Position numbers and translations under genes: made by a program
NCBI GenBank assembly: GCA_030272155.1
Contig: CP126203.1
Location: 3,286,001 to 3,350,000 of the forward strand
Source: Tetradesmus obliquus
Lineage: Eukaryota > Chlorophyta > Chlorophyceae > Sphaeropleales > Scenedesmaceae
DNA: 64,000 bases
Direction: 5' to 3'
The notes under the pieces: model-generated
Told to the model about the DNA's origin: nothing
Seen by the model: the letters and a program-made list of their open reading frames with translations, nothing else
The model's database searches: none
Shown here: positions 1-10,656 of the stretch, one piece after another
Numbering within the stretch: position 1 is the first letter of the stretch
Layout of the letters: each line of letters begins with the position of its first letter

Positions 1-95
1 TGGTATGCTTGCAGGGTCAGGAAGATCATCAGGTGGGGCAGAATCAGGCTGCGAAACCAGGGTGCATGTGAGGCAGGGTTGCTTTTGTGTGCCAG

Positions 96-703
96 ATCAG
101 CGCGCTGGCGGTGGTGGACGGCGTGGGCAAGATCATCGGCAACTTCAGCGTCAGCGAGATGAGGTGAGATGAATTGTTGTGCACAAGGTCCAGCGTCTGT
201 TCGAATTGAGCTGAGTTTCAAGGCATGTGTTGTTGGTGGGCAGGATCATCTGGTGCGCTGGCGCTGCCTGTGGGCAAGGTCTCCAGGTTGAAGTACCTTG
301 CTGTTGCTGACAGGCCTTGCTGTTGCTGACAGGCACTTGGCGGCTGCTGCTGCTGCTGCTGCTGCAGGACCATCATGGCTGAGCACTTTGGCGCGCTGGC
401 GCTGCCTGTGGGCGAGTTCCTTGCGCTGGAGCACGGCACCGAGTTCCAGGGCTACAGCCACATCCACGAGCAGGAGGTGGTGCAGAGCAAGGGGCACAAG
501 TGAGCCGGTCAAACCTGGTCAAACTTGGTCAAAGATGTGTGTCAGCTGTCACAGATGTGGTCAAAGTGCCATGCCAGGGCGGGTTGCGTTGCTGCTGGAT
601 TGCGCTGTGAGGTTCTGCAGTGCAATGCACTCATGCGGCGTGTTTGCTGCTTTCGCACAAGCTGTGATGCACAGCAAGTCCAACATGCTGAACTATTATC
701 TTC

Positions 704-760
<57 letters not shown>

Positions 761-1758
761 GCAGGTTCATCACAGACCGCATCGCACGCGCGAGGCCACG
801 CACCCCTGGGGAGGAAGTGGGCCAGAACCTCATCCTGGTGACACCACAGGTGGGTGGCTGGCGGGGTGGCGCCTGGCGCCTGAGCCTGCATAGCCGAGCC
901 TGCATAGCTATGGACTGCTAACCAGCTGTGTGTGATGCAAGGCCATGAATGGAAGCGTGAGGTGGACCTATCTGCAGCTGTTGCGGCCAGGTATCTGCAT
1001 CGTAGATCACTTCGATTCTGGTGAGGACAAACGTATTTTCTACATGCAATGCTCAGCACGTGCTCAGACATGCTCTCTGTGTTGCTGCTGACCTGCAGGC
1101 CACCATGATTGAGATTCTGGACAAGATTGTCAGCCACCGCATCCACAGGTGAGCCTGCCGGCATTTCAGTGGCATCACATGCACTGAATCCAAATTTCTG
1201 CTTTCCCACAAACTGCTGCAGCGTGCAGAACTCGACTGCTTAGATGTGATTCGAATACTTTGCTGCTGTTTCGCCAGATGCATGCAAGGAGCAGCCGCTG
1301 CTTGCAAATCTGGATTGGGTGATGCCAAGTTGCTGCAGCAGCAGGTGCAGCAGCAGCAAGATTTCTGCAGTGTGCGGCGGTTTTATGCTCCGTTTGCCTG
1401 TCACTACTTGCGCCCCCCGGCCATTTGGCATTATTGTAATGAAACAGTGTGCGGCCGCAACTCCCAGCTCAGCACTTCTTCTTCAACATGCACCACCAGC
1501 CAGCAAACTACTGCGCCGACGTCGCAACATGTTGTGCCATGTTATGTTTGCAGGGTGTATGTGATTGACGAGCTGGAGCGGCCGGTGGGCGTGGTCACAT
1601 GCACTGACGTGGTGCGCCTCATCATCAGCTTGGTGCAGCCCGCAGCGCTGCCAGCCAGCCGGCCAGGCTCAGCCAAGCAGCTGCAGCAGCTGGAGCAGCA
1701 GGAAGCAGAGCAGCAGCAGCACGACCAGCAGAAAGATGCGGACGCGATGCAGCAATAG
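96..1758 (+). CDS. CBS-domain protein, SNF4/AMPK-gamma-like (3' part)
   Basis: Five exons splice in frame: 96-163, 368-499, 765-849, 1099-1148 and 1554-1758, giving 179 residues to a TAG stop; the 5' part lies outside the window. The first exon reads ISALAVVDGVGKIIGNFSVS, a typical CBS strand-helix segment, and the last two exons join to SHRIHRVYVIDELERPVGVV followed by TCTDVVRLI, the classic end of a CBS module. CBS pairs bind adenosyl nucleotides and, in SNF4/AMPK-gamma proteins, regulate a kinase. The final 40 residues are a Gln/Ala-rich tail. Introns before exons 2 and 3 end in (CTG)n directly against the AG. A TGTAA motif at 2027-2031 could be the polyadenylation signal. The plant PV42/CBSX group is an equally possible assignment; membership of the CBS superfamily is firm, the kinase partner is inference. 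Confidence 0.8.
243..279 (+). repeat. Acceptor-side copy of CBS exon 2
   Basis: The stretch after the GGGCAG at 238-243 repeats the start of exon 2 (368-410), including the GCGCTGGCGCTGCCTGTGGG core. It lies upstream of the used exon and would break the frame if spliced in. Confidence 0.6.
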
Positions 1759-2855
1759 CAGCGCTGGCGGAGGAACTGCGGGCAGGGGAGGAACGGGGTG
1801 CGTAGCGGCGGCTGCAGTGGCAGCCGGTGCTGCTGCTGAGTGAACTCAACAGGGCAGGGTTAGTAACATGCCAGGTCAGCAGGCCAGGGTTTGGGTTTAG
1901 TACTATTGGCCTGGATGACTGGTGTGTTTGGGTGTTCAAGGTCGCCAGCGCTTTTGCATTCGGCCATCTGAGCAAGTTGGCTCGCCATGTGTGCGGCATT
2001 CTGGTGGGGATGCCTTTGTTGCTCTATGTAATGCTTCAGGAAAGTGAGCGAGCAACAGGCTCACTTAAAAGAGCTGACCAGCGCTGAGTGCAGCGCATGC
2101 GTCTTACATGATCAGCTACTACGTACTAGCAGCGTAGCTGCGTGTGATTCTCAGGAAGGCTTGGTGTTTTCAAAGTGGGGTTGCTAATGCGTCTTTGTGG
2201 TCGTGTCTCTGTGCACTACAGTCTGACTCATCTCAGTGATGACAGTGCTACTAACATGCCCGCCCATATGTGTATCAGCATCCCAATGTGGTTTGAGGGG
2301 TTGATGCTGGCTTGGACATTAAGACTCCGAGATCACAAGAAGCAAGCCGCATTTGTTGGATTGCTATCATATCTTACCCTCCTTCCAACATCACATCACT
2401 TATAGAATGGTTGTGTTGATGTTGTTGAGCCGACCAGCCGCAGCGTTGGTGCCTATTGGTGCGACATACTATGTGTGGATGTGTAACTGGTCTGCTTGTG
2501 GCTATCAGGGTGCTTGCTCAAGATGGCTTAATATCACGGCGGTCACTGTCCAGCATTTGCATATCACTACCTCTAGGACATACGCAAGCAACAAATCATT
2601 GTCGCCATTTAGTCATAGTAACGTAAAGAACCAGGATGTTGATGCCATCCACATTCCAACAACGCAAAGCACTGTCCAGCATTTGCATATCACTACCTGT
2701 AAGACACACGCAAGCATCAAAGCATTGTCGCCATTTAGTAATAGTAACGTCAAGTAACTAGGACGTTGATACCATCCACATCAGGACAAAGCAACTGAAA
2801 ACGTGCCCAAGCACATTGACAAATTGTGCTTGCACGTGCTCCTATAAACATCGCA
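1759..2855. other. Intergenic region, probable 3' UTR of the CBS gene
   Basis: No ORF here has family-like content. The first few hundred bases up to the TGTAA at 2027-2031 are probably 3' UTR. The rest is AT-richer than its surroundings and holds one tandem duplication (2544-2790). Confidence 0.5.
2544..2790. repeat. 126-bp tandem duplication
   Basis: Two copies of a unit beginning CACTGTCCAGCATTTGCATA, at 2544 and 2670, differ at scattered positions. The unit is non-coding and its function is unknown. Confidence 0.8.
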
Positions 2856-3235
2856 TCAATCCACCTCCTCTATCACACACTGTGGGGAGCCCCTGCCGCC
2901 ATCACCGCCCTCGCTGTCATCGTCCACCTCCTCGCCCTGCATCGCCGCGACCAGGTGCGCAGCCGCCATGCCCGGCGACATGCCCGACATCATCATGGCA
3001 GCCAGCATCTCGCCTGGAGACAGCTCCTCCTCATCCTCATCCTCCTCATCGTCTTCATCTTCATCTTCGTCCTGCTCATTGGCCTGGTGTTCCCGCTCGT
3101 CATCTGGCCCCGGCCGCCGCTCGTCCCGCTGCTGCAATTCCCGCTCGTCTGCATCCTCATCCGTTTCCCACTCCTCCTCGTCCTCGTCATCTTGCTCGTC
3201 CCCAGACCCAAATGGGTCCTCCTCCCCCTCGTGCA
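2856..3235 (-). CDS. Acidic continuation of the LRR gene in another frame
   Basis: Directly after the TGA at 3238-3236 a second frame is open to 2856. It reads HEGEEDPFGSGDEQDDEDEE, then further Asp/Glu-rich sequence, then SPGEMLAAMMMSGMSPGMAA. Its composition (acid-rich with Met/Gly clusters) matches the end of the preceding exon, so it was probably one reading frame. I found no GT-AG pair that would join the two frames. Either a single-base difference (real or assembly error) truncates the protein, or the C-terminus was lost recently. Confidence 0.45.
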
Positions 3236-4197
3236 TCAGCCCTCCTGCATCATCATCTGCGCAATCGCAGGGTGTAGCTGCCCGTCAGGGCCCACCACGT
3301 TCCCCGCGCCGCCCATCATCATCTGCAGCAGCGGGTGCATCATCGGCACGAAGCCCGCGTCCGCGCCGCCGCCGCCCACCATCATGCCTGGGAGCCCGCC
3401 CATGAACCCAAAGCCCAGCCCATCATCATCATCATCATCATCATCTTCGTCTTTGTCCTCATCCTCGTCACTGCCTATATCACCCTCGCCCAAGCCCCAC
3501 ATCGCCCGCGGGTCGTCGCGCTCCTTTGTGATGAGCTTGCCGCCAGGCGCCTTGATGCGCGGGTGTTGCTTCAGATGCCGCTTGGATAGCGGGTCAATGT
3601 TGGCGTTGACCAGGTTGACCTGCAAGCAAGGCATGCATCCAGAACCATGGATGTACAAGTACAGGTGTGCTAGTGACCAGCGCGTAGGCGCCCTAGCGGT
3701 GATGAAGTGTCGGGCTGGGTGTTCTGCAAGACTACGCCATTTGTTGGAGCCAAGTGGAATGTGCGAGGAACAATGCCGCCTTCATGCAGCACAAGTTGGA
3801 GGATACACTTGTGTCTGCCAAACCAATTTGATATCTGGCAATTGCGTGCCGGCAACACTGGCTGCTAGCGTTGCAATGGTTTGACAGCAGTGGGCACAAC
3901 CAGACGATGCCAGCATAGCTGCAGCGTCTCACCCGCAGTGGCGTGAGGGGGCTGCCGGCCGGGTCCCATACATGATGCCTACACACTCGAGGCTTAGCAA
4001 GTGCTCAGCACTACCACATTATGTAGGAAACAGCACAGCAATGCCTGATTCTCCCAATTGCGCACCCGCAGTGGTGTGACGGGGCTGCCAGGGGAGTCCT
4101 CCATTATGCGTACACACTCTAGGCTGTAGCAGGCGCGCAGCTCCAGCTCGGTCAGCTTGGGGGCCCACAGCTTGAGCCCTTCCAGGTCATCAGACCT

Positions 4198-4236
<39 letters not shown>

Positions 4237-4237
4237 G

Positions 4238-4269
<32 letters not shown>

Positions 4270-6134
4270 GTGAGAAGGATGCACCAATACCAACATTGTG
4301 CTGGCGGTATGGTGGAGCCACGGTTGCAAGAGGCAATTGGCATGCCGTGTTGTGATGGATCATCCAAAGTGTTGGATGGTGCAGCTGCTGCGGCAGGACT
4401 GCAGCGGCACACGGCAACAGCTGCAAGCCAGCAAGTGCACGTCTGGCTGCATGCAAGGCTTGATTCAGATTCATCACCACCACCACCACCACCACCACCA
4501 ACGGCAACAGCAGCAGCAACATGACACCTCACCTGTAGAAGGAGAGCTCCCGGCACTCTGGCAGCCGCAGCTCGTGCAGCGTCCCTCCCAGCCCCCACAG
4601 CTTGTAGCAGTTCATCATCTCCAGCTTGGGGCAGGCTGACAGGCTGCTGCCAAAGCCAGCCTCATCTTGCACCTGCAGTACATAACATGTCGTTGCTGTG
4701 ACAAGATATGGCACAGTGTGAGGACTGACGGTGGTATAACAACTGGCTGCTGGGGCAGGCAGACAGGCTGCTGACAAAGCCAGCCTCTTCCTGCACCTGC
4801 ACTGCACAAATGCTACAGCTGTTATTGCGCGGCGTCAGGACCTGATATGATGTGTTTTGTTTTGGCTGCACTTCGCTGCTTCCACGCACACACAATGCAG
4901 TGCCTGTGCCGAATGAGCAGATGCTATTGCTGCCTCGGGTGACGTGCAACTGCAGTGAGTCTTAGCTTGCGCAAGGACCATATGTTACGCCCATGGACCC
5001 ATTTGCGGTAGTGCTGCTGCTACGCCTGCTGCTGCTTGTAGAGGCTGTTGCTGTTGCTGCTGTTGCCTGTGAAGCCACCGCCGCTGCTGCTTGTTGCCAG
5101 CCCCTGCATCTCTGCCGTACGCTGTTGCTGAGTTGCCAGCGCTGCTGCTGCTGCCACTCAGCTGCTGCTGCTGCTGCTGGTGTTGCGGGTGCTGGTTCTG
5201 TGGAGTTGCCACAACCAGAGCAACTGCTGCAGCTGCTGCTGCTGCTGCTGATGGTGATGCTGGTGCTGTGGGTGTTGCAACAACTAAATCTGCTGCCGCT
5301 GGTGCTGCTGCTGCTGCCGCGCACCTCCACGTGCTCCATGAACAGGCGCTGCAGCTCTGGCAGCTCCAAGTGGAAGCCGCCAATCTCGCCGCACTGCTCC
5401 AGGTTGATAGAGTTCAGCCTGCGCAAAGAGATGCATTTAAACAGACAGTATCTTCAGCTCCAAGTTGAAGCCGCCAATCTCGCCACACTGCTCCAAGTTG
5501 ATGGATCTCAGCCTGCATTAAACGCGAATGCAAATGCAGCAACACAGTTGAAGCCGCCAATCTCGCCGCACTGACCCAGATTGATGGATTCCAGCCTGCA
5601 GTTGAAAGTATATTGAAATGCAGCAACACAAGTTGAAGGCGCCAATCTTGCCGCACTGATCTAGGATAGATTCCAGACTGCATTTGAATTGCAGTAACAA
5701 AGAATAACACGGACACTGCATGAACAAGCGCTGTCAGTTGCACCGCAGCAGGCCAAGACGCCGTCAAATGCGGCGTGCCTGAAAGCTACGTCAAAGCTAC
5801 AAGACAGTATTGCCAGCAACTCTAAAGCTGCAGCTAAGTGCACGTGGTGGCATGCCGCACCATGACAAGCACCACACAACAGCAGCGCCAGCGGCAGCAC
5901 AGAAATGCCCCGGCTCACACAAAGAAGGCTGTCTATACTGCGCCACAAGATGTAATTGCAGTGCTGAGCTGTAACTGATGATAGTTGCTGAACTCACTTG
6001 GGTGTGTTGGCGCTTGTGAAAAATTAAAATAAAAAAAGTGCAGCGACCGCAGCGGCTGGCAGCGCAGCGTCAGCCTAGTGAGACAGGGCAGGCTCACACT
6101 TGCAAAGTCCAGCTTGGTCTGATCGTCACTGTAC
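3236..6134 (-). CDS. Leucine-rich-repeat protein with acidic tail (F-box/LRR-like), 5' truncated
   Basis: Exons on the minus strand are 6134-6048, 5418-5325, 4672-4533, 4195-4066 and 3619-3236, and all phases agree (277 residues plus a partial codon). The first four exons encode irregular LRRs, for example LPCLTRLTLRC, LNSINLEQCGEIGGFHLELP, LHELRLPECRELSFY and APKLTELELRACYSLE, which resemble plant F-box/LRR proteins of the FBL15 type. The last exon starts VNLVNANIDPLSKRHLKQHP and becomes Asp/Glu- and Gly/Met-rich. The donor of the first exon (GTCGCT) is weak but is the only one that keeps phase. No F-box is visible because the 5' exons are missing: upstream of 6600 the DNA switches to an opposite-strand LRR gene. 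Substrate-receptor function in an SCF ligase is therefore only a guess. Confidence 0.65.
3925..4800 (-). repeat. Junction copies beside two LRR exons
   Basis: Around 3925-3990 there is a copy of the 3' end of exon 4195-4066, including the SP(V/L)TPLR|GTG donor, lying downstream of the real exon. Around 4750-4800 there is a copy of the start of exon 4672-4533 (GTGCAGGAAGAGGCTGGCTT), lying upstream of it. Confidence 0.65.
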
Positions 6135-6600
6135 CTGCAGCAGCACACCAAGCAGAAGTCGTGCATTACATTGCTGTACAAAGATCAAATGAATTAGGCA
6201 GGGCAGGCTCACGCTTGCAAAGTCCAGCTTGGGCTGATCGTCACTGTACCTGCAGCAGCACGCCAAGCAGAAGTCGTGCATTACATTGCTGTACAAAGAT
6301 CAAATAAATCAGGCAGGGCAGGCTCACGCTTGCAAAGTCTAGCTTGGGCTGATCATCACTGTACCTGCAGCAGCACACCAAGCAGACGTTGTGTGTTACA
6401 TTGCTGTGCAAAGATCAGTTGAGAATCAGGCAGGGCAGGCTCACGCTTGCAAAGTCCAGCGTGGGCTGATCGTCACTGTACCTGCAGCAGCACAACATGT
6501 ATAAGTTGTACGGTATGCTGTACAAAGATCAATTGAGAATCAGGCAGGGCAGGCTCACGCTTGCAAAGTCTAGCTTGGGCTGATCAGGAGCGTCTGTGTG
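5455..6600 (-). repeat. Two arrays of acceptor-side exon copies
   Basis: Three degenerate copies of the start of exon 5418-5325 lie at about 5455-5516, 5545-5601 and 5629-5683. Four copies of the start of exon 6134-6048, with its intron flank, form a roughly 118-bp tandem array at 6190-6600. All lie 5' of the exon they copy, and each retains the CTGCAG acceptor region. Confidence 0.8.
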
Positions 6601-6660
6601 TGCTACGACTGCACCACTTCTTGTGCCTGCCATTGTTATCTCTGTTATGTTTGCCTTTAA

Positions 6661-7034
6661 CAGGAGCTGTGCATCGATTCCTGCTGGGGCCTGGCCTCCC
6701 TGCCAGCCAACCTGTGGCAAGCATTGGGCGGCAGCTTGCGCAAGCTGCAGCGGATGCGGCTCTCAAAGCTCGCTGCGCTGCCGCCAGGCATGACGCACAC
6801 AGCTGGCTGTGCTCGGGCAACAGCACGTCACCCCGCGTCCGCGCTACACATCATGTCGTGCCTGTCATCTAAATATTGTGTCATTTTGTTACTTTCCCAG
6901 CACAGGAGCTGTGCATCGATTCCTGCTGGGGCCTGGCCTCCCTGCCAGCCACCCTGTGGCAAGCATTTGGCAGCAGCTTGCGCAAGCTGCAGCTGATGCG
7001 GCTCTCAAAGCTCGCTGCACTGCCTCCAAGCATG
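6661..7034 (+). repeat. Two acceptor-side copies of the first LRR exon
   Basis: Segments at 6663-6790 and 6905-7032 repeat the first half of exon 7157-7395 (GAGCTGTGCATCGATTCCTG), each with an acceptor before it. They continue into intron-like DNA with a shared ACGCACACAGCTGGCTGTGC stretch. The period is close to 245 bp. Confidence 0.8.
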
Positions 7035-7156
7035 ACGCACACAGCTGGCTGTGCTCGGGCAACAGCACGTCACCCTGCGTCCGCGCTACACATCATGTCG
7101 TGCCTGTCATCTAACTGCTGTTTTACTTTGTTACTTTCCCACACATTCCTCCACAG

Positions 7157-9543
7157 GAGCTGTGCATCGATTCCTGCTGGAGCCTGGCCTCCCTGCCAGC
7201 CAACCTGTGGCAGGCATTGGGCGGCAGCTTGCGCAAGCTGCAGCTGATGCGGCTCTCAAAGCTCGCTGCGCTGCCGCCAGGCATGGCCAGCCTGCAGCAG
7301 CTGCGCTACCTGGAAGTGGATGGCTGTGAGCTGCTGGCGGAGCTGCCGGGGTGCCTGGTGGGGTGCACACAGCTGCGGCAGCTGGTACTACAGAGGTGGG
7401 CGGTGTGGCTTGCCAGATTTGTCATGGTTGTCAAGACTGGCAGTGTGGCAGGCCATTTTGCACAGCGCTGCGGATACATATGTGCGTGCTGGTGGCTGGA
7501 TGCCGGGGTGGTGGCTGTGAGCTGCTGGCGGAGCTGCCGGGGTGCCTGGGTGGGTGCATGCAGCTGCGGCAGCTGGTACTGCAGAGGTGGGTGGGCTTGC
7601 GATGTTTGTCATGATTGTGCAGTCTGTGTGGCAGGCCGTTCTGTGAAGTGTGGCGGGCTGCACGCAGCTGCGGCAGGTGCATGGATACGTGATGTGTGTG
7701 GTGCTGTGCTGGTTGCTGGTTGTCGAGCATTGTGCGCTGCCGCCAGGCATGGGCAGCCTGCAGCAGCTGCGCTACCTGGAAGTAACAGAGTGTGGGGTGC
7801 TGCAGGAGCTGCCGAAGAGCCTGGTGAAGTGCATGCAGCTGCGGCAGCTGGTGCTGCAGAGGTGGGTGGGCTTGCAGTGTGTGTCATCATTGTGCAGTCT
7901 GTGAGGCAGGCCGTTCTGCAAAGTGTTGCGGGCTGCACGCAGCTGCAGCAGGTGCATGGATACATGTGTGTGGTGCTGTGCTGGTTGCTTGTTGGATTGC
8001 CGAGTTGGCGATGGTTGTGAGGCACTGGAGCAGCTGCCGAAGTGCCTGGTGGGATGCGAGGCGCTGTGGCAGCTGCTGCTGCAGAGGTGGGTGTGCATCA
8101 AGGCGCCGCCCTTGCAAAAGCATGCTGCCTTGGACTTGAGCATCACTGCTGTCTCTTACTGTATCACTCCTTTTGACTTGTTGGGTGCTGCTGTGCAGCT
8201 GCAAGGTGCTGGCAGCGCTGCCGGCTGGGCTAGAGGCGATGCCCTCCCTGAAGCATGCTGCCTTGTGCCTGAGCGTCAATGCTGTCTGTTACTGTAGAGT
8301 TTTTTGTTCGTGTTTGTTGGCTGCTGCTGCGCAGCTGCAAGGCGCTGGCAGCGTTGCCGGCTGGTCTCGAGGCGATGCCCTCCCTGAAGCAAGCCACCAT
8401 CCAGGATTGTGACAGCCTGCAGAACGTGCCCTACAGCCTGAGGACGAAGCCAAAGGTGAGCAGCCACATGGTCAAACCTGGTCAAGCATATGTAAACAAA
8501 TGACACAGCTGCGGCAGCTGTGCAGCAGCACCCAGGCCTGTGACAGCCTGCAGAACGTGCCCTACAGCCTGAGGACGAAGCCAAAGGTGAGCAGCCACAT
8601 GGTCAAACCTGGTCAAGCATATGTAAACAAATGACATAGCTGCGGCAGCTGTGCCGCAGCACCCAGGGCTGTGACAGCCTGCAGAACGTGCCCTACGGCC
8701 TGAGGAGGAAGCCAAAGGTGAGCAGCCACATGGTCAAACCTGGTCAAACATATGTAAACAAATGACATAGCTGCGGCAGCTGTGGCACAGCACCCAGGGC
8801 TGTGACAGCTTGCAGGAGCTGCCCTACAGCCTGAGGAGGAAGCCAAAGGTGAGCACCACCCCGGTCAAACCTGGTCGAACATATGTGAACAAAGCTGGCG
8901 GCAACTGTGCCACAGCACCCAGGGCTGTGCCAGCCTGCAGAAACTGCCCTACAGCCTGAGGAGGAAGCCAAAGGTGAGCAACACCCCGGTCAAACCTGGT
9001 CAAACATATGTGAACAAATGACATAGCTGGCGGCAGCTGTGCCACAGCACCCAGGACTGTGCCAGCCTGCAGGAGCTGCCCTACAGCCTCAGGAGGAGCC
9101 AAAGGTGAGCAACACCCGGTCAAACCTGGTCAAACGAGACTCAACCCAACAACCAAGTTGTAGAAAGCCGTGTCGTGTGCGGCTGCTTGAACGAGGCACG
9201 GGGCGCCTGTGAACTTGCAAGCACCTGCAAAGCCCTGGCTAGTTGGACGGCATGTCGACACATTGTGACAAGATGTGCACTAGCGTGGCAGTCGAGAGTT
9301 GTGACAGCGGCGAGTCTACTGTCAACGTAACACCAGACCAATCATGCTTGTCTACTGTGGTGAAAATCACCTTGACCTGCTTTGCGTATGCAACTGTGCT
9401 GCATCTGTGCATGCATGATGCTGCAGGTGGGCCTGGCGAAGGCTCCTTTGGACTTTTGGTGGGATGAGGAGGTTGGCAGCGACGGAGATGACGCGCCGTT
9501 TGATGATGAAGATGACGAGGACGGCGAATGCTGCATCCAGTGA
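7157..9543 (+). CDS. Leucine-rich-repeat protein, 5' truncated, acidic C-terminus
   Basis: Exons 7157-7395, 8335-8455 and 9427-9543 join in phase (158 residues plus stop TGA 9541-9543). The first exon contains plant-resistance-type LRRs with the pattern LxxLPxxL: CWSLASLPANLWQALGGSL, LRKLQLMRLSKLAALPPGM, LQQLRYLEVDGCELLAELP. The second adds CKALAALPAGLEAMPSLKQ and DSLQNVPYSLR. The last exon ends in an Asp/Glu-rich tail finishing GECCIQ. The upstream exon must end in phase 0 but is absent: 5' of 6660 the coding strand flips to the other LRR gene. LRRs of this kind mediate protein binding; no NB-ARC, TIR or kinase domain is in the window, so a role in recognition is only inferred. Copies at 7730-7865 retain an open LRR frame and might serve as an alternative exon. 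Confidence 0.7.
7518..8290 (+). repeat. Donor-side copies of LRR exon 1 and acceptor-side copy of exon 2
   Basis: Copies of the 3' end of exon 7157-7395, each reaching the CAGAG|GTGGG donor, occur near 7518-7587, 7738-7863 and 8020-8091, all downstream of the used exon. A copy of the start of exon 8335-8455 lies at 8199-8256, upstream of it. Confidence 0.75.
8523..9104 (+). repeat. Array of five roughly 131-bp donor-side copies
   Basis: Five tandem units repeat the end of exon 8335-8455 (GACAGCCTGCAGAACGTGCC ... AAGCCAAAG|GTGAGC) with its intron start, including the GGTCAAACCTGGTCAAAC motif. None offers an acceptor in the phase needed after the real exon, so they read as intron-resident copies rather than cassette exons. 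Confidence 0.85.
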
Positions 9544-10656
9544 GAGAACAAGCCTTCTGAAAAGGACTGAGCCCTCTCGCAGTCGAGGTGGAGGAAGGCG
9601 GCTGCTGCAAGCTGCAATCGGATTATGCTGCGCTGTTTGACGATGATGAGATAGGAGGCTGCTGCAACCAGTGAGAAGTCATGTCCCAATGACGAGGATG
9701 CGTGAGGGGCCTGCTGCAAGCTGCAGTGAGATGACGCGCCGAGATGATTGACGATGACGAGGACGAGGAGGGGGGATGCTGCATCCATGGAGGCCAGTGA
9801 GAGAACAAGCCTTCTGAAAAAAATAGAGCCCTCTTGCAGTCGAGGTGGAGGAAGGCGGCTGCTGCATCCATTGACACAACAAGCCTTTTTGCAGTTGAAG
9901 TGAAGAAGGCAGCGGCTGCATTCAGTGAGGCGACACGCCTTCTGGCAGTTGAGGATGAGGACGGCGGCTGCTGCATGCTGCAATGAGATGACGTGCACGC
10001 TCTTGATGAGGGTTAGGTAGAAGTGGCCAGCTGCATCCGCATGCAATGATTAACCTGCAATGATTGACCTGCATGCTTCTATACATGTCGGATGTAACAA
10101 TTATGCAGGACACATCCAACTGAGACAAAGTGCCAAGTTGTATGTGTTGTGTTGAGCTGCAGCCCAGGCTGTGCTCTTTTCTGTTTGAATGCCTGATTAG
10201 CAAGCATGCCTTTTAGCTGATGGAGCCATTGCAGACGTGTACGAGCAGTCGCTCGCTGCGCCACTGCTCCAAGCATTCTGAAGTGTGTGCTGGTGACTTT
10301 TGAAAGCAGGGTTTCGAAGCGGGTGACACCAGCGGCATGATCGATGCAGAGAAGGTTCGAACAACTTATCAACAACAAAGGAACGGAAAATGAACCGTAG
10401 CCTCGTGAACATGTCTCGGGAACCCCACAAGTTGGCGTGTGCCATGCTCGCTTTGTGAGTCTGATGGAAACTGTGCACGCCGCATGGTGGCCGTGTCACT
10501 ACATTCAGTCTACACACCGCGAACTTTCACCGTCTGCGATGTGTATGCAAGCAGAGCTATAGCAGCAGCAGCAGCAGCAGCAGCTCTCGTTTGGCTTAGG
10601 CAAAGGTGGCAGCTGCAGACGCCTATGTGCAAAAGATCGCTCTGGAGCTACAGAGA
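9544..10656. other. 3' flank with copies of the terminal exon; TTLL upstream region
   Basis: From about 9560 to 10010 there are several scrambled copies of the last LRR exon (GATGACGAGGACGG..., GCTGCTGCATCCA..., AACAAGCCTTCTGAAAA). The remaining 600 bases hold no convincing ORF and would contain the TTLL promoter. A short (AGC)n tract lies at 10561-10582. Confidence 0.6.
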
